Below are positions 1 to 8,280 of a DNA stretch of 42,852 nt, piece after piece. The notes beneath the pieces are model-generated. The model saw only the letters and a program-made list of their open reading frames with translations. It made no database searches and was not told where the DNA came from. Position 1 is the stretch's first letter, and each line of letters opens with the position of its first letter. The position numbers and the translations under genes are program-made. The DNA comes from JBPOHE01 sp052035915 (GTDB lineage: Bacteria > Pseudomonadota > Gammaproteobacteria > Chromatiales > Chromatiaceae). Location of the stretch: assembly GCA_052035915.1 (NCBI GenBank), contig JBPOHE010000046.1, forward strand, positions 1-42,852, given 5' to 3'.

Positions 1-252
1 CAGGGTTCGAGACTCCGGCGGCGATCTGGGAAATGGCTCCAGGGCCACCGGGAGCGGACGCATCCCCGCCTGGCCGCAGAGGGCGATCACCCCGGCGCTT
101 TGAAGCAAGGCCAGTTCGGGGTTGGCCGTCGCCCGAGCCGCGGCGATGGCGGCCAGGAGTCGGCCCGGCTCGTCGTCGGTGGCCGGCGCTGGCAGGGGTT
201 GCCGGTTGGTGCCCATGAGGGCGGTGCGGGCCAGGGGTTCCAGGGGGGTCAT
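1..252 (-). CDS. DUF5691 family protein, N-terminal part only
   Basis: The frame runs from an ATG at 252 off the left edge of the window, so only the first 84 residues are visible. The N-terminus carries a TALMGTNRQPLP stretch like the TALLGT-xR-xPLP start I associate with DUF5691 proteins, followed by an alanine/leucine-rich helical segment. Its ATG overlaps the TGA of the upstream SWIM gene (ATGA), so the two are almost certainly translationally coupled. DUF5691 proteins are commonly found beside a SWIM zinc-finger protein, a MoxR-type AAA+ ATPase, DUF5682 and a VWA protein. The remaining members would lie to the left of this window. Biochemical function is unknown. Confidence 0.7.
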   Translation of the reverse strand, partial: MTPLEPLARTALMGTNRQPLPAPATDDEPGRLLAAIAAARATANPELALLQSAGVIALCGQAGMRPLPVALEPFPRSPPESRTL

Positions 253-1577
253 GGTCCGGCCCTCCAGACCGCCGCGTCGCTCCAAAAGCCGAGGGGACGC
301 AATCGCTCGCCATCCCATTCGCTAAACAGGCGACCCTGCTGGCCACCGCTGAGGGCCAGCCACAGCCAAGCCTGCTTGCTGTCCAACACCAGTGGGAACT
401 GGTACTCGGGCGTCACCGCCCACCAACCCGCATCGGTGCCGGCCAAGGCGGCCGGCTCCAGAACCAGGGGCAGCAGGGTCTGCCAGGGGTTGGCGGCCAG
501 GGCGTCGGCCTGCCAGTCCAGTTCCCGGGCGAGATCCAGGGGCGGCCAGGGGGGCGGAGTGGTCGCTTGCGGTTCTCCCTCCAGGATCAGGGCGCGCAAC
601 GGGAAGTTACCCGGATAGAAGGCGAGGGTGGCGGGCAGCACACCACCGGCCAACAGGGGCGGGCTGAAGTTGCGGCTACCATAGGCATAATCCAGCAGCA
701 GGGCGCGACGCCCGGTCCCCAGTCCCAACAGCCAGGCGCGACGTTCCCAGAGGCGGTCGTTTTCACTCAGACCCAGCCCCAGCACCCGCCAGAGATCGGT
801 CACTCGTTCCCCTTCCGCGGCGACCTCTTCCTTGTCGGGGGCCAAGCCCAGGGCGGCGCGGACATCCGCCTGCTCCGGGGGAGCCAGGTCGTCGAGGTGT
901 TCCAGGGCGCTGAGCAGCAACTGCAATCGCCCCATGGCGGCCAGCAGCCGCTGGGGCCAATCCTGGCCCACCCCGACCAGGCTTTCGAGCTGACGCACCC
1001 GCGCCGCCAACCCCGGCGCCTTGGCATCCACCATGCGTCCGGCCAGGGCCCGCCAGGGATGGTCGGTGCCATTGGTCAGCTCCGCCAGTCCCTGATGTAT
1101 GCGGTCGCAGAGCCAAAGCTGCAAATCGGCGGCGCCGGCGGTCACCTGCTCCCAACGCTGCTCGGCGCGGCGATTGGCCGCCTGTTCATTGACGGCCTTG
1201 GGGGCGGTCTCGGCCTCGTTGCGCTTTTGTTCCTGCTTTTCCGCCCTGGCCTTGCGGCCCTCCAGCCAGTCGCTGACCCAAGCGGGCGGCAGGGTCGGGG
1301 CAAAACCCTCGCGCCTTTGTACCCATTGGAGCATCAGTGCCAGACCGTGTTTGCAGGGAAACTTGCGGCTCGGACAGGTGCAACGAAAGGCCGGGCCGCT
1401 GGTATCCACCTGCACCTGATAGGGTTTGGAGCCACTCCCCTGACATTCGCCCCACAAGACTCCCGGTGCCTGTCCCAGGGTTGGCCACTTGCCCGGTCCC
1501 AGCAAGCCCCGCGCCGCCTTGGCCGAAGCCTCGTCGGGGGCCAGGGCGAGAACCTGTTCTGCGGTGGTGATTTCCAT
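249..1577 (-). CDS. SWIM zinc finger protein
   Basis: A 442-residue cytoplasmic protein. The SWIM motif (CxC-xn-CxH) is visible as C66, C68, C75 and H77 and is expected to bind zinc and mediate DNA or protein contacts. Residues about 104-165 are rich in charged residues and probably form a helix or coiled coil. The rest is alpha-helical, leucine- and tryptophan-rich and without known catalytic motifs. The ATG at 1577 opens the conserved METTA-like SWIM N-terminus, but no strong Shine-Dalgarno is present. Its stop overlaps the start of the DUF5691 gene by four bases. Family context (SWIM, DUF5691, MoxR ATPase, VWA) suggests a protein-remodelling complex; that role is inference. Confidence 0.85.
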   Translation of the reverse strand: MEITTAEQVLALAPDEASAKAARGLLGPGKWPTLGQAPGVLWGECQGSGSKPYQVQVDTSGPAFRCTCPSRKFPCKHGLALMLQWVQRREGFAPTLPPAWVSDWLEGRKARAEKQEQKRNEAETAPKAVNEQAANRRAEQRWEQVTAGAADLQLWLCDRIHQGLAELTNGTDHPWRALAGRMVDAKAPGLAARVRQLESLVGVGQDWPQRLLAAMGRLQLLLSALEHLDDLAPPEQADVRAALGLAPDKEEVAAEGERVTDLWRVLGLGLSENDRLWERRAWLLGLGTGRRALLLDYAYGSRNFSPPLLAGGVLPATLAFYPGNFPLRALILEGEPQATTPPPWPPLDLARELDWQADALAANPWQTLLPLVLEPAALAGTDAGWWAVTPEYQFPLVLDSKQAWLWLALSGGQQGRLFSEWDGERLRPLGFWSDAAVWRAGP

Positions 1578-1730
1578 AAGGGTCGAGCAAAGGTTGTTGT
1601 ATGAGGGTGGCTCATCTTAGGCGATTGGCCGCGGTGATCCTACCCGTGCGAGATAGGGGCGGACGCCGGCCTCGAATTTCGCCGATGAAAAAAAGACCCA
1701 ACAGGGATTGGTGGACACGCTCGGTGGTTG

Positions 1731-1850
1731 CGGGCCTGGGCTGAAAATGGCCAATTAGTGTTCTCATTTAAAGAACAATACGTAAGTATTGAGAGTCATT
1801 GTTCTTAAAATGAGAACAAAAAATAGGGTAAAAGCGCCCAGGCCCGGGAG
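1731..1850. repeat. Double-palindrome intergenic repeat, copy 1 of 5
   Basis: Two 20-bp arms (1760-1779 and 1798-1817) are inverted copies of each other with about 18 of 20 positions matching. Each arm is itself a small palindrome of the form GTTCTC-N-GAGAAC followed by AAT. An outer inverted repeat, GCCTGGGC at 1734-1741 and GCCCAGGC at 1836-1843, frames the element. The rest of the gap 1578-1898 between the SWIM gene and the glycan operon holds nothing else I recognise. Other copies are at 17841, 26671, 27940 and 33731. Confidence 0.85.
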
Positions 1851-1898
1851 CGTCGACTCGCAAGAGCGGTTGATCTTCATCTCCCCGCATCGCCTTGT

Positions 1899-2306
1899 TT
1901 AGCCCGGGCGTCTTGTTTCCCTGGCCTGGAGCCAGGTTCGGATGTGGTTGGTAAGGGCCTGGCTGTCATGACCGGTTTCCGGGAGCTTGAGCCAACGGCC
2001 ATCCACCAGCTTCAGGGCTACCCCGCTGCCGCCTTCCCAGGTCACAGCCAGGATCTCAACCCGGGGCAGGAAACGTCGCCGGAAGCCGGAACGGATCTCG
2101 ATCCCGTCCGGCATCAGGGCGATCCGCCGCCGCAGGCTGTCGATCAGGCCCAGGAGAGCGAGCAGCGCCAAGAGGGTGAAACACCAGCTCCAGGTCCCCA
2201 TCCCCTCGCTACGCCAGAAATGGAACCAGCTGGCGGCAAAGAGGATCGTGGCGCCAAAGATCCACCAGCGGAAAAACCGGGTGGTACGGAAAACGACCTG
2301 GGTCAC
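1899..2306 (-). CDS. Small membrane protein, possibly PH-like
   Basis: A 135-residue protein with two hydrophobic helices (about residues 12-28 and 40-57), then a basic linker and a soluble C-terminal half rich in short beta-like stretches. This layout resembles bacterial two-helix proteins with a PH-like (bPH) domain, but the match is by architecture only. The start is a GTG at 2306 preceded by AAGG nine bases upstream; no ATG fits. It lies four bases after the epimerase gene and is the last gene of the glycan operon. It may be a membrane-anchored accessory protein of polysaccharide synthesis; function is not known. Confidence 0.65.
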   Translation of the reverse strand: MTQVVFRTTRFFRWWIFGATILFAASWFHFWRSEGMGTWSWCFTLLALLALLGLIDSLRRRIALMPDGIEIRSGFRRRFLPRVEILAVTWEGGSGVALKLVDGRWLKLPETGHDSQALTNHIRTWLQARETRRPG

Positions 2307-2310
2307 CGGG

Positions 2311-3270
2311 CTAGCCTTTGTGACTCAACCAACGGTGATAGACCCGGGCGATACCGATATCGAGCGCCGTCGGCTGGAAGGTCGCTGGACGCAGGCGGGG
2401 AGAAAAGGTGATATCGCGACTATTCACCGGGTCGTAGTGCAGAGCCAGATAGAGAGGGTGTCGCAACACCCGTTCCACCAGGTGTTTTACCTCGAGGATG
2501 GAGAAGGGTCTCCCCGCCACCAACCAGGTGACTCCCCCTGTCGTTTCGCCCTGTCCGGCATCAGCCACTTTTTCGGCCACGTATCCGGCCACATCGCCCA
2601 CATAGACATAGTCGCGCAATGTGGTCAGGGTACCGAAGACCTGGACCACCTGCCGCAACAGGCCCTGGCGTATCAGGATGGGGATCAGCCCCCGTCTGGC
2701 CTCGCCCTGGATGGGACCATAGACGGAACTGGGCCGGTAGATGCAGGGGAGCAGCCCGTCCGCGTCCAGCAGCGCCCGCTCCTGGTCGAGTTTGTAGTTG
2801 CCGTAAGGACGGCAAGGGGAAAGCGAAGTCCCTGGTTCCACATAGCGGCTGGCTTCGCAGAGTCCGCCGGCGGAACTCATGAGATGAAATTCCACCCGGG
2901 TATCGGGCAGTCGATCCCGCAACGCCTGGGCCAGATGCAGGACGACCTTGAAGGACAACATTTCCTGGGAGGTTTCTGTTTCGCTCGCGGCAAAGCCGAT
3001 TTTTCCGGCGCTCCAGATCAAGGCGACACTTGGTATCCCCCATTGGCGGCTTGCGGCTACCTGTTGCAGGAGGCTTGGCAAGATGATCTCCGCCGCCTCG
3101 ATTTGCGCCTTTTCCCCTTGCCAGGGAAAGGCTAGTTCTTGATCCAGGCTGGGTCCGAGGGAACGGAGTTGTTCATGGATGGCCCGGCCGATCAGACCCA
3201 GCCCCCAGAGGGCGATGACCCTGGGGTGGGCCACCCGAGACCGGGGCGGTGACAGGCACAGCAGACGCAT
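2311..3270 (-). CDS. NAD-dependent epimerase/dehydratase (extended SDR)
   Basis: A 319-residue extended short-chain dehydrogenase. The dinucleotide-binding GxGxxG-type loop is at G23-L-G25-L-I-G28, and the catalytic Y-x3-K is Y156/K160, preceded by the serine-rich MSSAGG strand that supplies the active-site serine. Such enzymes usually interconvert or dehydrate nucleotide sugars; the exact substrate cannot be told. The later VYGP segment is typical of sugar-nucleotide epimerases. It follows the GT2 gene by two bases and precedes the small membrane protein by four, so it belongs to the same transcript. It probably prepares a sugar donor, or modifies a lipid-linked sugar, for the neighbouring glycosyltransferases. 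Confidence 0.85.
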   Translation of the reverse strand: MRLLCLSPPRSRVAHPRVIALWGLGLIGRAIHEQLRSLGPSLDQELAFPWQGEKAQIEAAEIILPSLLQQVAASRQWGIPSVALIWSAGKIGFAASETETSQEMLSFKVVLHLAQALRDRLPDTRVEFHLMSSAGGLCEASRYVEPGTSLSPCRPYGNYKLDQERALLDADGLLPCIYRPSSVYGPIQGEARRGLIPILIRQGLLRQVVQVFGTLTTLRDYVYVGDVAGYVAEKVADAGQGETTGGVTWLVAGRPFSILEVKHLVERVLRHPLYLALHYDPVNSRDITFSPRLRPATFQPTALDIGIARVYHRWLSHKG

Positions 3271-3272
3271 CT

Positions 3273-4274
3273 TCAGTCAGGAGGGAGAAAGTAGGTCCGC
3301 AACAGGGCGTCCGAACTCCGGTCGACTTGGAAAAACACCGGCTTGCCTTGGGAGTGGAGCACGACGTTGGTGAGATATTCCAGTACCACCCCCAACAGCA
3401 GGGCGGAAACGCCGCCGAAGAACAAGATACTGACGAACAGGGAGGTCCAGCCGCGCACTTCGAGACTGTGGGGATCGATCCAGGCGCTCAGGAAGGCCCG
3501 GCCGGTGAACCAGGCGGCGATGATCATGGCCACGAATCCCAAAAGGGCGCCCAGCCGCAGGATCTTGGGATGGGAGGAAAGGACCAGGCGGCGGGCATGG
3601 CTGATGAGTTTGCGCAGGTTATAGCCGGAGCGTCCGGTGCGGATGAAACGGCTGTCTTGCAGGGGGAGGGGAACCGTCGCGAACCGGCTGGCGAACCAGG
3701 ACAGGGCGATATCGAAATAGGTTTCATGGCCGCAGACGCTCGCCGCCGCCCGGGCGATGGCGCCCCGTAGCAAACGAAAGCTGTTGAAGTGCCTGACCAT
3801 GGGTATCCCCGTCATCCTGGCCAGCAGTTGTTTGATCGAGCGCGAGGCGAAGTCCCGATAACTCTTTCGATGCACTCCCTCACGCGGCTGGGCATAGAGG
3901 ATATCCACCGACTTGGCGGCGACCGCCTCGAACATGGCCAGGATATACTGCGGTCGATGTTGCAGGTCCTCGTCCAGGGTCGCCACCCAATCCCCGGAGG
4001 AATAGAGGATGCCGGCGACCGTTGCTGGATGCTGACCGAAGTTCTTGGACAGGGTGAGGACCCGGATCCAGGGATGGGCCTTGGCCAATTCCTCCAGGAC
4101 CTGGGCCGAGTCATCGATGGCGGCATCGTCGACGAAGATGGCTTCGATCAGTTGCAGCGGGGCCTCCTCATGCTCCCACCTGGCGCGCAGCTCGGCCAAC
4201 TCGCTCACCAGTTGCGGTAAATATTCCCGGCCGGCATAGACCGGGGTCACGGTGGAGAGGCTGATCTTTCTCAT
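3273..4274 (-). CDS. GT2 glycosyltransferase, GtrB/DPM1-like
   Basis: A 333-residue membrane-anchored family 2 glycosyltransferase. The GT-A domain fills residues 1-230, with the nucleotide-binding acidic pair D49/D50 and a DxD-type metal site in DEDLQHRP (101-108), the signature of dolichol-phosphate mannosyltransferase-like enzymes. Two C-terminal transmembrane helices follow (about 236-258 and 275-300), as in GtrB and ArnC. These enzymes move a sugar from a nucleotide donor to polyprenyl phosphate on the cytoplasmic face. The adjacent GtrA-family gene is the classic partner that flips the product, which supports this reading. The lipid-linked sugar would feed the two GT-C transferases encoded upstream in the operon. 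Confidence 0.9.
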   Translation of the reverse strand: MRKISLSTVTPVYAGREYLPQLVSELAELRARWEHEEAPLQLIEAIFVDDAAIDDSAQVLEELAKAHPWIRVLTLSKNFGQHPATVAGILYSSGDWVATLDEDLQHRPQYILAMFEAVAAKSVDILYAQPREGVHRKSYRDFASRSIKQLLARMTGIPMVRHFNSFRLLRGAIARAAASVCGHETYFDIALSWFASRFATVPLPLQDSRFIRTGRSGYNLRKLISHARRLVLSSHPKILRLGALLGFVAMIIAAWFTGRAFLSAWIDPHSLEVRGWTSLFVSILFFGGVSALLLGVVLEYLTNVVLHSQGKPVFFQVDRSSDALLRTYFLPPD

Positions 4275-4314
4275 CTGGGCGTGCTTCCAGGCTGAAATGG
4301 GTCTATGAATAGAT

Positions 4315-4740
4315 TCAAAGGGTAATGGGGCGGCGAAAGACCAGATATTTCTGCGCCAGGTAGGATGTCAGGGTGATGGGTGGAATAGCCAAGGCGCCGG
4401 ATAGATAGGCATCCAAACCAAGGGACATGAGGCCGGCGATAAGGGCGATGTTCATAACATAGAGTACCACCCAGAACAGGATATATCTCCAGAATAGATT
4501 GTTGTTGGGATTATTGAAGACAAAGGTACCCTGGGTTTTAAAGCTGATCAGGATGCCGATGATGAGCGATGCTAGATTGGCTAGGGCATAGTTGAGTCCG
4601 AGAAAGAGAAAAAAGGCATAGATAGCGTAGGCAAGCAATGTATTCATGCCGCCGATGAACAGAAAACGGAACCATCTCTGTCGCCAGAACAGATTGACAT
4701 AGGTTGATACTCCATATTTGGTCTTATCAGGCTGATTCAT
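4315..4740 (-). CDS. GtrA family membrane protein (putative lipid-linked sugar flippase)
   Basis: A 141-residue protein with four predicted transmembrane helices and the GtrA-type features FxxxGxxNT near the first helix and an F-x-QKxxVF-like end. GtrA proteins are thought to flip polyprenyl-phosphate-linked sugars across the inner membrane. The start is set at the ATG at 4740 because AAGG lies about seven bases upstream. An earlier in-frame ATG at 4758 exists but has no clear ribosome binding site. The gene overlaps the end of the methyltransferase by 14 bases and lies 40 bases before the GtrB-like gene, so the pair works as a GtrA/GtrB unit. Confidence 0.88.
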   Translation of the reverse strand: MNQPDKTKYGVSTYVNLFWRQRWFRFLFIGGMNTLLAYAIYAFFLFLGLNYALANLASLIIGILISFKTQGTFVFNNPNNNLFWRYILFWVVLYVMNIALIAGLMSLGLDAYLSGALAIPPITLTSYLAQKYLVFRRPITL

Positions 4741-5335
4741 ACACGACCTTGAGTTCATGGAAGGTGAAATGGGTTCCGATGGCGGCCAGATTCAGAGGGA
4801 AGTACTGCGTTCTGGTCACGGCATAGCCTTGATGGCGCAGCAATCCCTCCCGTTCCAGATAGGAGTGATCGACGAAGGTTCTATGGGTGGGATCAGAACG
4901 AAAACCCTTGGCGCCGGGTAGGATCAAGATCGCCCTATGGATACCCAGTCGCCGGCAGGAAGTCAGGAGGGTGCGCCAGTGCCGGGCCGCATCCGGAAGG
5001 TGCTCGAGTACGTGCGCCATGACAAAGGTTCTATAGGATCCGACGGCAAGATCCGCTAACGAAAACTGATCTTGTTCCGGATTGTATAGTCGGACATTCA
5101 ATCCATTTTTTTGGAGCGCTTCGACCAGAAAAGGATTGACCTCAAGACCTAGAGAACCTGCTGGTAGCCTGGCAAGCAACTGTCCGGCGCCGCAGCCGAA
5201 ATCGATGCTGGGGCCTTCAACATCCTGCAAAATATTGTTTATATAGAAATGCTTGATGATACGTCGCAAGGGATGCCGGCTGCGACGGAGTTGCTCCTGC
5301 GCATAATCGCGACCAAACTCGGAATGGTTGCTCAT
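4727..5335 (-). CDS. Class I SAM-dependent methyltransferase
   Basis: A 202-residue Rossmann-fold methyltransferase. Motif I is SIDFGCGAGQ (about 43-52), the SAM ribose-binding acidic residue is E65 in LGLEVNP, and motif IV is the VMAHVLEHLP segment (about 105-114), as in Methyltransf_11/23-type enzymes. The start ATG at 5335 overlaps the stop of the upstream GT2 gene (ATGA). The target is probably a sugar or lipid intermediate of the encoded glycan, inferred only from context. A longer open frame extends upstream of 5335 but lies antiparallel in phase to the GT2 gene and is a shadow. Confidence 0.87.
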   Translation of the reverse strand: MSNHSEFGRDYAQEQLRRSRHPLRRIIKHFYINNILQDVEGPSIDFGCGAGQLLARLPAGSLGLEVNPFLVEALQKNGLNVRLYNPEQDQFSLADLAVGSYRTFVMAHVLEHLPDAARHWRTLLTSCRRLGIHRAILILPGAKGFRSDPTHRTFVDHSYLEREGLLRHQGYAVTRTQYFPLNLAAIGTHFTFHELKVVYESA

Positions 5336-6186
5336 CGATAGCCTTTTCTTTGCAATATGAGGCGATAGAGTAGAGTACGGAGACGGCTGTTGAGCCGCGC
5401 CGAGGTGTTCCCGATCAGGACATCGAACCAGGTAGTATGGAAGGCGGGATCCTGGGCGATCTTGGCGATAAAGCGGCGGAACTCCAGGTTCTGCCTGGTG
5501 CCTATCGCCACGCTCCAGGAACCCAGGGATACCCGAAATGAAGCCAGCGTTTGGGGGAGATAATAGGCATCTCCCCGAAGTAACAGGCGGAACCAGTAAT
5601 CGAGATCGATGACATAAGGCAAGCTGCCGTTGAAAAGACCGGTCTCCCGGGCCAAGTCTCGTCGGAACAGCACACTCCCGGGTTCGCCAACGAGATTGGC
5701 GGCATAACGCAGGCAACGACGCCGGAGGGTTGTTCCATCGATCAGACCTTGGCGACCGCCGGGATAGCCTCGTCTCATGATGATGCGGCCTTGGGGATCT
5801 ATGATGAAACGGGCGCAACATACCAAGGCGATGCGCTGCTCCTCATCCTGATCCAATACGGCGACCTGTTGTTGCAGACAATCCGGTGCCAATAGATCGT
5901 CCTGGGGCAGAAGTTTGAAATATCTGCCCTTGGCCTCCGCTAGACAACGATTCCAATTCCCTTCCGCCCCAAGATTTTCCGGGTTTTGCAAAAAACGTAT
6001 CCTGGCATCTTGAAATTGAGCCACAAGCGCTGTCGTTTCATCCGGTGAGTTATCATCAACGATCAGGAGTTCAAAATCGCTGAAGCCCTGGTTCAAAACA
6101 GACTCGATTGTCCAACCAAGATACTTGGCGCCCTTATAGGTTGGGATACATACAGAGACGGTCGGCGAGGGGGATCGGGGCATCAT
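5332..6186 (-). CDS. GT2 family glycosyltransferase
   Basis: A 284-residue soluble GT-A fold transferase. It opens with the typical VSVCIPTYKGAKYL strand, the nucleotide-binding LLIVDDNSPDET segment and a metal-binding acidic cluster LPQDDLL in the DxD position. No transmembrane helix is apparent, so it probably acts at the cytoplasmic face of the membrane on a lipid-linked acceptor. It starts 18 bases after the upstream GT-C gene and its stop overlaps the methyltransferase start by four bases. Donor and acceptor sugars cannot be read from sequence. Two ATGs (6186 and 6183) are adjacent; the choice does not matter much. Confidence 0.9.
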   Translation of the reverse strand: MMPRSPSPTVSVCIPTYKGAKYLGWTIESVLNQGFSDFELLIVDDNSPDETTALVAQFQDARIRFLQNPENLGAEGNWNRCLAEAKGRYFKLLPQDDLLAPDCLQQQVAVLDQDEEQRIALVCCARFIIDPQGRIIMRRGYPGGRQGLIDGTTLRRRCLRYAANLVGEPGSVLFRRDLARETGLFNGSLPYVIDLDYWFRLLLRGDAYYLPQTLASFRVSLGSWSVAIGTRQNLEFRRFIAKIAQDPAFHTTWFDVLIGNTSARLNSRLRTLLYRLILQRKGYR

Positions 6187-6204
6187 GCAATTCTTGGCGT
6201 TTTG

Positions 6205-8280
6205 TTATTTCTTATAGGCTTTTGCATGCAACCGTTCCATATCCTGACGGCCTAGTTTACGGTAACAGTTGGCGAGATGCAGATGGGCCGCCTTATAACC
6301 CGGCCAAAGTTCAAGGGTGCGCTCGAATTCGGGGATCGCCGACTCGCATTGACCCCTATCCATGAGGGCATGGGCGAGATTGAAATGGGCCTGATAGTAA
6401 TCTGGTTCCTGAAGCAAATACTGCTGATAAAGCAGGATGGATTGCTCTTGCTGCCCGTTGAGTTGCAGCGTCAAGGCCTGTTGAAAAAGCTGTAGATCGG
6501 CCGGAGGCGCTGGTCGGGGTGGATCTTTGATATAGACGGTATAATTCAAATAATTTGCCTTGGGGGTATACTGCTTGCGGATGAATTCATCGAGGCTGGT
6601 AACGCCATTCGATCGAGAAGTCAGATTGGGTTCATTGGAAAGAATGCTCGCCAGCACAATGAGCCGCACCTGGCTTTGCTGCAAGACCTGTATCATCCTG
6701 TTCTGTCCATCGCTGCTATTGGACATACCAGGTTCAAGTTCGAGAAATCGGTCGGGAGGCGGTCGATCGGCGAGAAAATATAACATGACATCGTTCATGA
6801 ACAGCCGTGAGTGATCATCGACGCCGGAATAAATGGCCTCATGGGGACGGCTATGGGTGCGGATATAGTTCACCAGCTCGATATAGGGCTGCATATATCG
6901 CTGTACATGGATGGTGGAAGAGCGTGGCGTATCGAATGGGACGAGTTGCTTGTCGCTTGTGTCAAGCAGGGTTTGCAATGCCACATTGGTCAACATGGTC
7001 CCCAACAAAAAACCCATTGCAGGGAGCGTGGTGCTGAAGACGATGCTGTTCTGGATTTGCATTTTATAGTACCGCAGAAGAAAAACGATCAAAGGCAGGG
7101 AGCTGATCATTGCTGGGAAACCCTGCCAGAGATGGGTTCTGACACGCATCTGGTTGAGAAAAAAAATACAGAGGCAGGCAAGATAAATGGTTGACGTAAA
7201 TTGTTGATTGTCGCCAGAGCGCCAGCGGCCACGGAAAGCCATATAAGCTATGGTGCTTAGACTGAGAAGGGCTATGGTTATGGGAAGGCCGAGATACGCC
7301 AACTTCAGGATTGATTTGCTCAAGGCAATGACATTATCGCTCCCTGCCAACTCCATGATGGCCGGACGGATGAATTCCAGATTCCGCCACTTGGCGAATT
7401 CATTGAAAAGGTAATAGGGTACCTCGTGATACCAGAGAGAAAAACTAGAATAAATGACCAATAGAGGAACATAAACCAAGGCCAAGATCGCCAACACCGG
7501 AGCGAATGCCGTAATCAAGATCCCTGGCTTATCCTTGCTACTACGTGCTTTATACCCAGCTTGCAGTATGTGTCCCAGCAGAGAAAGTCCGAACGCCGAT
7601 AAACCGTAGATGCCGAAGTCCCACCGAAACAGCCCCGCCATTCCGACACTCAGAGAGGCTATGGCGAGCATGGCCGCTTGAGATGTTGTTGCCCATCTAC
7701 CTAATGTCAGGCCACCTAGCAGAAGAAAAAATATCGAGGTGATCGCAGGGTAGCCGACATTTGGTTGTGCAAAAAGCGTTATACCGATATAGAGAATAAG
7801 CATTAATAAAGCGCTTCTAGATTGAGCGCCGATCTGTTTCGTGTAGTTAAATATTATTAATCCCAGCGCGGCTAATAAAAAGGCGTGGGTGACATGGGTG
7901 ATGAGAAGATCTTCGCCAAACAAAGAAAATAACGCCGCGGTCAGGTAATATTGGCCTGGACCATATACCAAATGAAAGTCCCTGTACGGCAACTTCCCGT
8001 CAAGTATTAGGCTGGCTCCAGCGGCAATGATGCCTTCATCGAAAATATTAATTCCGATCAGGCTGTGAGGAAGAAATATTGCCGTAGCGGAAAGCAGGAT
8101 AAGTATCCCGCCGGTCATCCGCCTTCCAATGTTTGTGTCTTGGGTCCTCAATGCGGCCAGTCTGAATAGGGCTGATATACTCGCTTTCATTTCCGAAAAT
8201 GAGATGCCAGAATGAATGGGACGAAGAAACCTATCGGGATCAGTTTCGCCTATATTGTTCTTCGTGTTGTCGCCCCTCAT
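6205..8280 (-). CDS. GT-C membrane glycosyltransferase with C-terminal TPR repeats
   Basis: A 691-residue polytopic inner-membrane protein. After the first helix comes an acidic pair D81-E82 in the first periplasmic loop, the usual catalytic position of PMT/ArnT-type GT-C enzymes, followed by a GKLPYRDF-type stretch and about ten hydrophobic helices. A periplasmic segment (about 440-560) precedes two or three TPR motifs (about 600-690), including FNLAHALMDRGQ and LANCYRKLGRQ. TPR tails are not usual for this family. The last 100 residues closely match the tail of the next gene upstream, so the two are tandem paralogues. The ATG at 8280 overlaps that gene by 41 bases; an internal ATG at 8190 is an alternative start. 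Confidence 0.8.
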   Translation of the reverse strand: MRGDNTKNNIGETDPDRFLRPIHSGISFSEMKASISALFRLAALRTQDTNIGRRMTGGILILLSATAIFLPHSLIGINIFDEGIIAAGASLILDGKLPYRDFHLVYGPGQYYLTAALFSLFGEDLLITHVTHAFLLAALGLIIFNYTKQIGAQSRSALLMLILYIGITLFAQPNVGYPAITSIFFLLLGGLTLGRWATTSQAAMLAIASLSVGMAGLFRWDFGIYGLSAFGLSLLGHILQAGYKARSSKDKPGILITAFAPVLAILALVYVPLLVIYSSFSLWYHEVPYYLFNEFAKWRNLEFIRPAIMELAGSDNVIALSKSILKLAYLGLPITIALLSLSTIAYMAFRGRWRSGDNQQFTSTIYLACLCIFFLNQMRVRTHLWQGFPAMISSLPLIVFLLRYYKMQIQNSIVFSTTLPAMGFLLGTMLTNVALQTLLDTSDKQLVPFDTPRSSTIHVQRYMQPYIELVNYIRTHSRPHEAIYSGVDDHSRLFMNDVMLYFLADRPPPDRFLELEPGMSNSSDGQNRMIQVLQQSQVRLIVLASILSNEPNLTSRSNGVTSLDEFIRKQYTPKANYLNYTVYIKDPPRPAPPADLQLFQQALTLQLNGQQEQSILLYQQYLLQEPDYYQAHFNLAHALMDRGQCESAIPEFERTLELWPGYKAAHLHLANCYRKLGRQDMERLHAKAYKK

